DNA from: Streptosporangiaceae bacterium
Lineage (GTDB): Bacteria > Actinomycetota > Actinomycetes > Streptosporangiales > Streptosporangiaceae
NCBI GenBank assembly: GCA_030039095.1
Contig: JASHQP010000108.1
Span: 1 to 7,387 of the forward strand
DNA: 7,387 bases
Reading direction: 5' to 3'
Part shown: piece by piece, positions 1-6,004 of the stretch
Layout of the letters: every line of letters starts with the position of its first letter
Position numbering within the stretch: the stretch's first letter is position 1
The notes under the pieces: model-generated
What the model saw: the letters and a program-made list of their open reading frames with translations, nothing else
The model's database searches: none
Told to the model about the DNA's origin: nothing
Position numbers and translations under genes: made by a program

Positions 1-294
1 CCACGCGTAGGACGTGGCCAGCCACGGGTACGTCGTGCCCGGCTTCAGCAGGTTGAACTGCAGCAGCGGCTCGTAGATCATGGCCGTGCTGCCGAGGATG
101 TTGGCCGCGCTGGTGGGGGAGAACGGATTGAAATCCCTGGTGATCGGGCCCGACGGGCTGCTTTCCAGGGTCAGCGTGGCGCTGGACGACGACGTCGGCG
201 GCGACGATGTCGCCGACGACGAGCAGGCGGCCACTCCGATCCCGAGCAGGGACATCGCGCACAGCGCGGCGGCCATCTTGGTTCTGTAGTTCAC
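1..294 (-). CDS. ABC transporter substrate-binding lipoprotein, family 5 (N-terminal part, runs off left edge)
   Basis: Only the first 98 codons are present. The GTG start at 294 has a GGAG ribosome-binding sequence 6 nt upstream. The product begins with a lipoprotein signal: charged MNYRTK, a hydrophobic stretch (about residues 7-21) and a lipobox VAAC with the lipidated Cys at 24. A Ser/Thr/Pro-rich linker follows (about 25-39), as is common in membrane-tethered actinobacterial binding proteins. From about residue 40 it shows the family 5 (SBP_bac_5) N-terminus, with FNPFSPT at 55-61 and then a MIYEPLLQFN segment. Full-length members are usually around 530-600 residues, so most of the gene lies outside. 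The protein should sit on the outer face of the membrane and deliver ligand to the permeases encoded upstream. It is the last of the five transporter genes seen, 16 bp after the second ATPase. The family binds peptides, nickel or oligosaccharides; the GH3 and LacI neighbours favour a sugar ligand, which is inference. Confidence 0.9.
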   Translation of the reverse strand, partial: MNYRTKMAAALCAMSLLGIGVAACSSSATSSPPTSSSSATLTLESSPSGPITRDFNPFSPTSAANILGSTAMIYEPLLQFNLLKPGTTYPWLATSYAW

Positions 295-300
295 GAGGCA

Positions 301-304
301 CTCC
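301..304 (-). promoter_or_regulatory. Ribosome-binding site of the binding-protein gene
   Basis: GGAG on the minus strand lies 6 nt upstream of the GTG at 294. It supports that start and shows that this gene, unlike the overlapping ATPase gene before it, has independent ribosome entry. This suits a binding protein needed in excess over the membrane complex. Confidence 0.7.
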
Positions 305-310
305 ACGGAT

Positions 311-1393
311 TCAGGCCGGCGGAAGGCCGGCGGATGGCAGGGCAGTCGCGGCGGCGTGTTCTGGGTGGCGGAGCCAGCAGGCCGCCACGTGGCCAGGGCC
401 GACCGGGACGTCGGGAGGACGCTGGGTGCGGCAGACCGGCATGGCAAGCGGGCAGCGGGGGTGGAACCGGCAGCCGGCCGGCGGGTTCACCAGGCTGGGC
501 GCCGCGCCGCTGCCCTTGATGATCACCGGGGCTGCCCGCTCGGGATCGGGTGCGGCCGACAGCAGGAGCTGCGTGTAGGGGTGGGACGGGCGGTCGGTCA
601 CCTCGACGGCCGGACCGGACTCCACCAGCCGCCCCGCGTACATGACGGTCACGGTGTCGGCGAAGTACCTGGCCGAGGCGATGTCGTGGGTGACGTACAG
701 GATCGCCAGTCCCTCGGTGTCGCGCAGGTCGCCGAGCAGGTTCAGGATGCCGAGCCTGATGGACACGTCGAGCATGGACACCGGCTCGTCGGCGAGCAGC
801 ACGCTCGGGCCCGCGGCCAGGGCGCGGGCGATCGCCACCCGCTGGCGCTGCCCCCCGGACAGCTCGTGCGGCATCTTGTGCACGAACTGCCCCGTCGGCT
901 CCAGCCTGACCCTGGCCAGCAAGCCCTCGATGGCCTCGTCGACCGCGGCGCGGCCCCGGGCCCGCCGGTGGATCCGCAGCGGTCGCGCGAGATGGTAATG
1001 GACGTCATGGACCGGGTTGAGCGAGGCGAACGGGTCCTGGAACACGATCTGCACCCGGTGGCGGTAGGCGCGCAGCGAGCGCCGGGTGACCCGCTGGCCG
1101 TCGAGCAAGATCTCGCCGGAGGTGGGCCGGATCAGCCAGGCGAGCATCTGGGCCAGGGTCGTCTTGCCCGAGCCGCTCTCGCCGACCACCGCGCTCACGC
1201 GGCCCGCCCGCAGCTCCAGGCTGATGTCCTCGGCGGCGTGCACCACGCGCCGCGGCCCGTACGATCCGCGCAAGCCGCGCTCGCGGACCCTGAAGTGCTT
1301 GGTGAGGTCGCGGGCCACCAGAACGCCCGCGCCCGCCGGCCGTTCGCCGTTCAGCGCCGGGCCATCGGGCGGAAGCTCGCCGCGGCCGTTCAT
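311..1393 (-). CDS. PepT-family ABC transporter ATP-binding protein, OppF/DppF-like
   Basis: This 360-residue protein is one of two ATPases that would power the importer from the cytoplasmic side. Visible motifs are Walker A GESGSGKTT (71-79), Q-loop glutamine 119 in FQDPFASLNP, the signature LSGGQ (178-182), Walker B VLLADEP (198-204, catalytic Glu 203) and the switch His 236. All look intact. The C-terminal oligopeptide-transporter extension (oligo_HPY type) carries HPYTQLLL near 271 and four cysteines at 308, 314, 321 and 339. In some Opp/Dpp ATPases such a cysteine set holds an iron-sulfur cluster. The first about 25 residues are low-complexity, and no strong ribosome-binding site precedes the ATG. 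The start overlaps the preceding stop as ATGA (1390-1393), so it is probably translated by coupling. Family membership is near certain. The substrate cannot be read from an ATPase; peptide annotation by homology is doubtful in this context. Confidence 0.95.
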   Translation of the reverse strand: MNGRGELPPDGPALNGERPAGAGVLVARDLTKHFRVRERGLRGSYGPRRVVHAAEDISLELRAGRVSAVVGESGSGKTTLAQMLAWLIRPTSGEILLDGQRVTRRSLRAYRHRVQIVFQDPFASLNPVHDVHYHLARPLRIHRRARGRAAVDEAIEGLLARVRLEPTGQFVHKMPHELSGGQRQRVAIARALAAGPSVLLADEPVSMLDVSIRLGILNLLGDLRDTEGLAILYVTHDIASARYFADTVTVMYAGRLVESGPAVEVTDRPSHPYTQLLLSAAPDPERAAPVIIKGSGAAPSLVNPPAGCRFHPRCPLAMPVCRTQRPPDVPVGPGHVAACWLRHPEHAAATALPSAGLPPA

Positions 1394-2538
1394 GGCTGCA
1401 CCGGTCCGTGGCCGGTGGGGACGGCTCCGGCCGGCCGGGTTGCCGGCTCCGGGCTGGAGATCACGCCGGGGCGGTCACTCCGCCCGTCCTGCAGCCAGCA
1501 CGCCACCAGGCGGTCGCCGGCCAGGGGGAACCGGGAAGGGGGAACGGTGAAGGGGGGCGGCGGGGGTGCCAGCGGCGGCATGACCTGCCGGCACCGCGGC
1601 TCGGCAAAATCGCACCGGGGATGGAACGGGCAGCCCGCCGGGGGGTCGCCCAGGTTCGGCGGCGAGCCGGGTATCCCGGTCATGAGGCGGCGCTCGCCGT
1701 GCAGCGAAGGGAACGACGCGAGCAGGCCAGCGCTGTACGGATGGCGCGGGGCCGAGCGCAGCCGTCGTGCCGGGGCGCGCTCCATCACCCGGCCGGCGTA
1801 CATGACCGCGATCGTGTCGGCGAGCTCCAGCAGCAGCGACAGGTCGTGCGTGATGAACAGCACCGAGAAGCCCAGCCGGTCCCGCAGCTCGATGACCTGT
1901 TCCAGGATCTCCCGCTGGGTGACCACGTCGAGCGCGGTCGTGGGCTCGTCCATGATCACTACCTGCGGTTCGAGCGCCAGCGCCATGGCGATCATCACCC
2001 GCTGCTTCATGCCGCCGGACAGCTCGTGCGGGTAGCTGTGCAGGCGGTCCGGGCTGATGCCCACCAGTTGGAGCAGCTCGGCGGACCGCTCCCGCCGGCT
2101 CGCCCGGCTGGATCCGGGGAGGTGCGCGGCCAGGGTGTCGCCCAGCTGCGTCTGGACGGTGAGCACGGGGTTGAGCGCGTTCATCGCCGACTGGAGCACG
2201 ATGGCCAGCTCCCGCCACCGCAGATGGCGGAGTTCGGTGATGCCGGCGTCGAGCAGGTCGATGGTCAGCTCCGGCCGGTCACGGTCGGGATGGAACAGGA
2301 CGCTGCCGCCGGTGATGACCCCGGGGGGCCGCAGCAGCCTGGTGGCGGCGTACGCGAGCGTTGACTTGCCGCTTCCGCTCTCCCCGGCCAGCCCGACGAC
2401 CTCGCCCCGGTGCAGCACCAGGTCGACGTCGACCACCGCCCGCACGGCGTGGTGCTCCGGGCCGTACTCGACGCACAGCCCGCTGATCTCCAGGACTGGA
2501 GACCTCGCGCCGCCCGTGCCGGGCTGCGTGGCGGTCAT
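1390..2538 (-). CDS. PepT-family ABC transporter ATP-binding protein, OppD/DppD-like
   Basis: This 382-residue protein is the partner ATPase of the importer. It has Walker A GESGSGKST (52-60), Q-loop glutamine 116, the signature LSGGM (173-177, usual for OppD-type members), Walker B VVIMDEP (193-199, Glu 198) and switch His 231. The C-terminal extension has HPYSAGLL (about 266-273) and cysteines 303, 309, 316 and 347. I chose the ATG at 2538 because it overlaps the permease stop as ATGA and has GGGGGAG 7 nt upstream; the open frame continues upstream to 3036 only as a shadow of the permease gene. Two features stand out. The Q-loop segment reads QSAMNALNPV where peptide-type proteins typically have QDPMTSLNP. 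A proline-rich stretch (about 321-336) separates the third and fourth cysteines, which makes that gap longer than in the neighbouring ATPase. The tail after 350 is Pro/Ala-rich and probably disordered. Confidence 0.95.
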   Translation of the reverse strand: MTATQPGTGGARSPVLEISGLCVEYGPEHHAVRAVVDVDLVLHRGEVVGLAGESGSGKSTLAYAATRLLRPPGVITGGSVLFHPDRDRPELTIDLLDAGITELRHLRWRELAIVLQSAMNALNPVLTVQTQLGDTLAAHLPGSSRASRRERSAELLQLVGISPDRLHSYPHELSGGMKQRVMIAMALALEPQVVIMDEPTTALDVVTQREILEQVIELRDRLGFSVLFITHDLSLLLELADTIAVMYAGRVMERAPARRLRSAPRHPYSAGLLASFPSLHGERRLMTGIPGSPPNLGDPPAGCPFHPRCDFAEPRCRQVMPPLAPPPPPFTVPPSRFPLAGDRLVACWLQDGRSDRPGVISSPEPATRPAGAVPTGHGPVQP

Positions 2539-3551
2539 CGCTGAGCTCCCCCGGGCGCCGTCAGTTCCGCGCGCTCGGCCCGGCGCACCGGGGTGAGGCC
2601 CTGCCCGGTGGTCATGGCCCGGCCGGCCGCACGGCCGAGCCCGGCCGTGCGCAGGCTCGGGTTGATGAGCTCGTCGATGCCGAAGTTGATCAGCGCAAGG
2701 GATGTCCCGGTCAGGGCGATGCACAGGCCGGGGGGAACGAACCACCACCATGCCCCGGTGCCCAGCGCCTCGTTGTTCTGCGCCCAGAACAAGATCGCTC
2801 CCCAGCTCCACTGGCTGGTGTCCCCGAGTCCGAGGAAGATCAGGCCCGCGTCGGTGAGGATCGCGGTGATCACCGTGAACAAGAAGCTGGACGCGACGAT
2901 GGCCAGTTCGTTGGGCAGGATCTCGAACAGGATGATCCGCCAGCCGCGCTCGCCGGCGGAGCGGGCGGCCTGGACGAAGTCGGACGTGCGCAGGGTGAGC
3001 GTCTGCGCCCGGAGCACCCTCGCTCCCCAGGCCCACGCGGTAAGGCTGATCACCACGGCGACGATCAGCGAGCCGGCCCCGGGCAGGAACGCGGTCAGCA
3101 CCACGAGCAGCGGCAGCAGCGGGATGATCAGGAAGATGTTGGTGAGCATCGACAGCAGTTCGCCGCCGGCGCCCGCGTAGTACCCGGCGCTGATGCCGAC
3201 GATGACCGATACCACGGTGGCGACGGCGCCGGCCCCGAACCCGACCAGCAGGGTCACCCGCGCCCCCACGAGAAGCTGCGACAGCACGTCCTGGCCGGTG
3301 TTCGTGGTGCCGAGCAGGTGCGCGGCCGACGGCGCCGCCAGCACGTCGGGCCCGATCGCGGTCGGATCGTAGGGCGCGACGAACGGCCCGATGATCGCCA
3401 GGAGAACGAAGAAGGCGAGCAAGCCGAATCCCGCGACCACCTTGAACGGGTAGCGGCCCCAGTGCCTGCGAAGATGGACGGCCTGTGTGGCGACGGGCGC
3501 GAGCTCACCGGCGTCCGCGGCAGGTGGCGTCCCGCCATACGGTGTCGCCAT
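2535..3551 (-). CDS. PepT-family ABC transporter permease, DppC-like
   Basis: This 338-residue inner-membrane permease would form half of the translocation channel. It has a hydrophilic N-terminal arm (1-35), a first membrane segment (about 38-58) ending in the family-typical FVAPYDP, then LGTTNTGQDVLSQLLVGAR (80-98), which is characteristic of DppC/OppC proteins. A core of about five further hydrophobic segments follows. The cytoplasmic coupling (EAA) loop is at about 192-213, with QAARSAG and ILPN. The C-terminal tail after about 300 is polar. Two adjacent starts are possible: GTG at 3554 and ATG at 3551. AGGAGG at 3556-3561 leaves 4 nt to the ATG but only 1 nt to the GTG, so I prefer the ATG; the GTG would add one residue. 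The stop overlaps the ATG of the next gene (ATGA), which implies tight co-expression with the ATPases. Confidence 0.95.
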   Translation of the reverse strand: MATPYGGTPPAADAGELAPVATQAVHLRRHWGRYPFKVVAGFGLLAFFVLLAIIGPFVAPYDPTAIGPDVLAAPSAAHLLGTTNTGQDVLSQLLVGARVTLLVGFGAGAVATVVSVIVGISAGYYAGAGGELLSMLTNIFLIIPLLPLLVVLTAFLPGAGSLIVAVVISLTAWAWGARVLRAQTLTLRTSDFVQAARSAGERGWRIILFEILPNELAIVASSFLFTVITAILTDAGLIFLGLGDTSQWSWGAILFWAQNNEALGTGAWWWFVPPGLCIALTGTSLALINFGIDELINPSLRTAGLGRAAGRAMTTGQGLTPVRRAERAELTAPGGAQR

Positions 3552-4537
3552 CACGCCTCCTGGCGGGAGCGGGGATCGAGCACGACGTACACCAGGTCAG
3601 CCAGCAGGTTGGCGAGGAGCACCGTCAGCGTGATGATCAGGAAGATGGCCTGCATCAGCGGGTAGTCCTCGTTGCTGACGGCCTCGAGCAGGATGTAGCC
3701 GATGCCCGGGTAGGAGAACACGATCTCGACGAGGAGCGCGCCCGACACGACGAAGCCCAGGGACAGGGCGAAGTTCGCGATCGTCGGCAGGATCGCGTTG
3801 CGTGCCGCGTACATGACCATCACCCGGCGCTGCGACAGCCCCTTGGCCTGCGCCACGAGCACGTAGTCCTGATTGAGCGTGGTCACCATCATGTTGCGCA
3901 TGCCCAGCAGCGGGCTGGCCAGCAACGTGACCACGATGACGGCGGCGGGCAGGATCGAGTGGTCCACGGCGCTGGAGAGGAACTGCCCGGTGAACGCGAT
4001 CGGGATGCCCTGTGTCTCGCCACCGGACGTCGGGAACCAGTGCAGCTTGACCCCGAAGAGCTCGATCGCGACCAGGGCCAGCCAGAACAGCGGCATCGCG
4101 TAGAGGAACGTGGTAACCGGAAGCGCGCCGTCCAGCACCGAGCCGCGCCGCCACGCGGAAAGGGTGCCGATGACCGTCCCGATGATGTAGGCGATGACGG
4201 TCGCCGTGCCGATAAGGATCACGGTCCAGGGCAGCGCGGTGGAGACCACCTGGGCGACGGTCGACGGGTAATAGGTGACGGAGGTCCCCAGGTTGCCGTG
4301 GAAGAGCTGGACCCAGTACTGGCCGTACTGGCCCAGCAGGCCGGTCCTGGTGTTCAGGCCGAACGCGACCGTGAGGTCGTGAACCATCCGCGGGGTGAGT
4401 TCGCCGTTGCTGGACAGCCGTGAAATGAGTATCTGCACCGGGTTGCCGGGCATCAGCCGCGGGATGAAGAAGTTCATCGTGATCGCGGCCCACGCCGTGA
4501 CCAGATAGAAGCCGATGCGTCGGCCCAGGTAGGCCAT
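3551..4537 (-). CDS. PepT-family ABC transporter permease, DppB-like
   Basis: This 328-residue permease is the first gene of the leftward operon and pairs with the DppC-like protein to form the channel. The N-terminus has one membrane segment followed by FFIPRLMPGNPV (23-34), the usual DppB/OppB signature (F-x-x-x-RL-x-PG-x-P). GNLGTSVTYY (81-90) precedes the transmembrane core, which has hydrophobic stretches near 103-125, 139-162, 195-212, 250-275 and 294-320. The EAA-type coupling loop is at about 225-251 (QDYVLVAQAKGL, then AILP). The length is normal for the family and no motif is missing. The ATG at 4537 has AAGGAAG a few bases upstream. The gene ends in a TGA that overlaps the start of the next permease gene. 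The promoter and putative operator for the operon lie about 105-155 bp upstream. Confidence 0.95.
   Translation of the reverse strand: MAYLGRRIGFYLVTAWAAITMNFFIPRLMPGNPVQILISRLSSNGELTPRMVHDLTVAFGLNTRTGLLGQYGQYWVQLFHGNLGTSVTYYPSTVAQVVSTALPWTVILIGTATVIAYIIGTVIGTLSAWRRGSVLDGALPVTTFLYAMPLFWLALVAIELFGVKLHWFPTSGGETQGIPIAFTGQFLSSAVDHSILPAAVIVVTLLASPLLGMRNMMVTTLNQDYVLVAQAKGLSQRRVMVMYAARNAILPTIANFALSLGFVVSGALLVEIVFSYPGIGYILLEAVSNEDYPLMQAIFLIITLTVLLANLLADLVYVVLDPRSRQEA
3556..3561 (-). promoter_or_regulatory. Ribosome-binding site deciding the DppC-like start
   Basis: A consensus AGGAGG on the minus strand sits inside the last codons of the upstream permease gene. It is 1 nt from the GTG at 3554 and 4 nt from the ATG at 3551. 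Only the ATG gives a workable, though short, spacing. Confidence 0.6.
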
Positions 4538-4640
4538 CGAGCTTCCTTTCCGTGGGCGTGCTGCTGAGCGCTGGCCGGCACCGGGGTGCCAGCCGTGGCC
4601 CGGGCTTCGGCTCGTTCCGGCAGACCGGCCGATACATCAC

Positions 4641-4652
4641 AGAAAAGTTTCG
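4641..4652 (-). promoter_or_regulatory. Putative LacI-family operator, transporter side
   Basis: The minus strand reads CGAAACTTTTCT, an imperfect dyad in which 4 of 6 positions pair. It begins 10 nt downstream of the -10, so it would lie at about +4 to +16, where a bound repressor could block the start of transcription. It shares CGAA-NN-TTTTC with the site at 4843-4854. It also resembles the CGAA...TTCG-type sequences reported for regulators of xylo-oligosaccharide genes in Streptomyces; that comparison is from memory. Confidence 0.55.
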
Positions 4653-4662
4653 ACGTGCCGTC

Positions 4663-4691
4663 ATCTTAAAAAGCGCTGTGTAAACCGTCAA
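4663..4691 (-). promoter_or_regulatory. Predicted housekeeping-sigma promoter of the transporter operon
   Basis: On the minus strand there is a -35 TTGACG (4691-4686), a spacer of exactly 17 bp, and a -10 TAAGAT (4668-4663). This matches the vegetative sigma consensus (TTGACA / TAnnnT) well and faces the transporter genes. The start of transcription would fall near 4656, about 119 nt before the first start codon. It is read from the sequence only; no transcript data were available. Confidence 0.75.
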
Positions 4692-4828
4692 GACCGGTCC
4701 TGCCGCCCTTTTCTTGATCATCACTGGTTCCGGCGACCGGGCGGCCGGCGTCGCGTTCTGGCCTATCTTCATGGGACTTTACAGCGAGGCGTCGGCCAGG
4801 CACGCTCGCGGCCAGCCGCCGGATCGGC

Positions 4829-4834
4829 TACGAT
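4829..4834 (+). promoter_or_regulatory. Possible -10 element for the regulator and GH3 genes
   Basis: TACGAT fits the TAnnnT pattern of actinobacterial -10 elements and would place the transcript start near 4841. No recognisable -35 is present at 16-19 bp upstream, so this promoter is weak or needs help. TATTTT (4847-4852), inside the putative operator, is a less likely alternative. Confidence 0.35.
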
Positions 4835-4842
4835 AACCGAAC

Positions 4843-4854
4843 CGAATATTTTCG
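4843..4854 (+). promoter_or_regulatory. Putative LacI-family operator, regulator side
   Basis: The plus strand reads CGAATATTTTCG, a 12-bp dyad with 5 of 6 positions paired. It begins 8 nt after the TACGAT element and ends about 55 bp before the regulator start, a sensible place for autoregulation. An overlapping perfect 8-bp palindrome, TTTCGAAA (4850-4857), has the central CG step typical of LacI-family operators and is an alternative centre for the site. Confidence 0.55.
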
Positions 4855-4908
4855 AAAGCCAGCTTCCTCCCGACGGCTGGCGGGGGGCTCCGGGAAGGTG
4901 ATGGTCAC

Positions 4909-5964
4909 GTGGCGCGTACTGGTGCACATGCCCGGGGCGGCGTCGCACCGCGGGCCGCCCGCCCGCGATCGCGGCTCACCCTGGCCGACATCGCGGCCGA
5001 GGCCGGGGTGTCGCTGCCAACCGTGTCGAAGGTCGTGAACGGCCGCGCCGACGTTGCGCCGGCCACCAGGGCGCGGGTGGAGCGGCTGCTCGACCAGCGC
5101 AACTACCGGCACCCCGGGTTGCGGCCGGGCCGCCGGGCCGGGCTGATCGACGTCGTCTTCAACGGCCTGGACAGCCCGTGGGCGGTGGAGATCCTGCGCG
5201 GCGTGGAGGAGTGGTGCTCGTCCAACGGCAAGGGCGCCGCGGTGTCGGCGGTGCGCCACGGCAGCGCCCGGCCGGCCAGCTGGACCAGCGCGCTCGCCAG
5301 CCACGACACCGACGGCGTGCTGCTCGTGTTCTCGGAGCTGACCGGGGAGCAGCTGCGTGAGCTGCGCGAGGCGGACATCCCGCTGGTGGTCGTCGACCCG
5401 ATGAACCTCCCCGAGCCCGACCTGCCCAGCGTGGGCTGCACGAACTGGGCCGGCGGGATGGCCGCCACCGATCACCTCGTTGGTTGCGGGCACCGCCGCA
5501 TCGGCGCGATCGGCGGCCCGTCCAGCTCCCTGTGCAGCCGGGCGCGAATCGACGGCTACCGGTCGGCGCTGGAGCGGGCCGGCCTCAGCTTCGATCCCGC
5601 GCTGGTGCGGCACGGGGACTTTCAGCACGAGGGCGGCTTCGTGTGCGGCGGACAGCTGCTCGACCTGGCCGGCCCGCCGACCGCGATCTTCGCAGGCAGC
5701 GACCAGCAGGCCCTCGGCGTGTACGAGGCGGCGCGGCAGCGGGGGCTGCGCATCCCGCAGGACCTGAGCGTGGTGGGCTTCGACGACCTCCCGGTCGACC
5801 GGTGGCTGTCGCCGCCGCTGACCACCGTGCGGCAGCCGCTCGCCGAGATGGGCTGGGCAGCGGCGGACATGCTCGGCACGCTCATCGAGGCTTTGCCCCT
5901 GCCCAGCAGGCGTCTGGAACTCACCACCGAGCTCATCGTGCGGGAGTCCACCGCCTCGGGCTGA
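4909..5964 (+). CDS. LacI-family transcriptional regulator
   Basis: This 351-residue protein is a sugar-responsive DNA-binding regulator, probably a repressor of both divergent units. After a basic N-terminal arm (1-22), the helix-turn-helix is clear at 23-44 (LTLADIAAEAGVSLPTVSKV). The ligand-binding domain follows from about 79, with recognisable landmarks: DGVLLV near 135, RARIDGYRSAL (211-221), FAGSDQQALGVYEA (261-274), DLSVVGFDDLP (285-295) and PPLTTVRQP (302-310). The segment between them (about 66-79) is unusual. It is Arg/Gly/Pro-rich, about three residues shorter than the usual hinge, and lacks the AARSL-like hinge helix that normally inserts a leucine into the operator. The GTG start at 4909 has GGGAAGG 10 nt upstream; no other start in this frame is better placed. 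The GH3 gene begins 40 bp downstream, so the two are probably co-transcribed. The inducer is likely a sugar released from the imported substrate, which is inference. Confidence 0.93.
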   Translation: MARTGAHARGGVAPRAARPRSRLTLADIAAEAGVSLPTVSKVVNGRADVAPATRARVERLLDQRNYRHPGLRPGRRAGLIDVVFNGLDSPWAVEILRGVEEWCSSNGKGAAVSAVRHGSARPASWTSALASHDTDGVLLVFSELTGEQLRELREADIPLVVVDPMNLPEPDLPSVGCTNWAGGMAATDHLVGCGHRRIGAIGGPSSSLCSRARIDGYRSALERAGLSFDPALVRHGDFQHEGGFVCGGQLLDLAGPPTAIFAGSDQQALGVYEAARQRGLRIPQDLSVVGFDDLPVDRWLSPPLTTVRQPLAEMGWAAADMLGTLIEALPLPSRRLELTTELIVRESTASG

Positions 5965-6004
5965 CGCCCGGCCGTTCCCACCCCCGAGACGAGGCACCGC
6001 CATC

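Larger units (their letters stand above)
4538..4908. other. Divergent intergenic control region
   Basis: These 371 bp between two diverging units contain no convincing gene. They hold a well-formed minus-strand promoter (4663-4691) followed by a putative operator (4641-4652), and a weaker plus-strand -10 (4829-4834) followed by a second copy of the same motif (4843-4854). The stretch 4640-4715 and the stretch 4829-4858 are visibly richer in A/T than the surrounding coding DNA, as expected for promoter DNA. The leader of the leftward transcript would be about 120 nt. It contains a short inverted repeat, GGCAC-CGGG-GTGCC (4577-4590), whose role is unknown. Confidence 0.8.

Noticed and set aside
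295..310. Possible terminator or regulatory gap before the binding-protein gene
   Set aside because: Only 16 bp remain and they contain the ribosome-binding site; no hairpin with a T-run is present.
445..1650. DNA similarity between the 3' regions of the two ATPase genes as a repeat
   Set aside because: It reflects the shared PPAGCxFHPRC protein motif of paralogous subunits, not a mobile or recent duplication.
356..2035. 559-codon open frame on the plus strand opposite the two ATPase genes
   Set aside because: It spans the junction of two real minus-strand genes, is compositionally biased and lacks any domain.
2538..3036. Longer N-terminus for the OppD-like ATPase (open frame back to 3036)
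   Set aside because: The extra 166 codons overlap the permease gene completely and are low-complexity. The ATG at 2538 has a good ribosome-binding site and the ATGA overlap.
3485..4423. 312-codon open frame on the plus strand opposite the permease genes
   Set aside because: The product is full of Arg, Gln, Asp and His as the mirror of hydrophobic permease codons; it is a shadow frame.
4678..4693. TGTAAACCG half-site resembling the classical LacI/GalR or CcpA operator
   Set aside because: The second half does not match, and most of it is explained by the -35 element and spacer of the minus-strand promoter.
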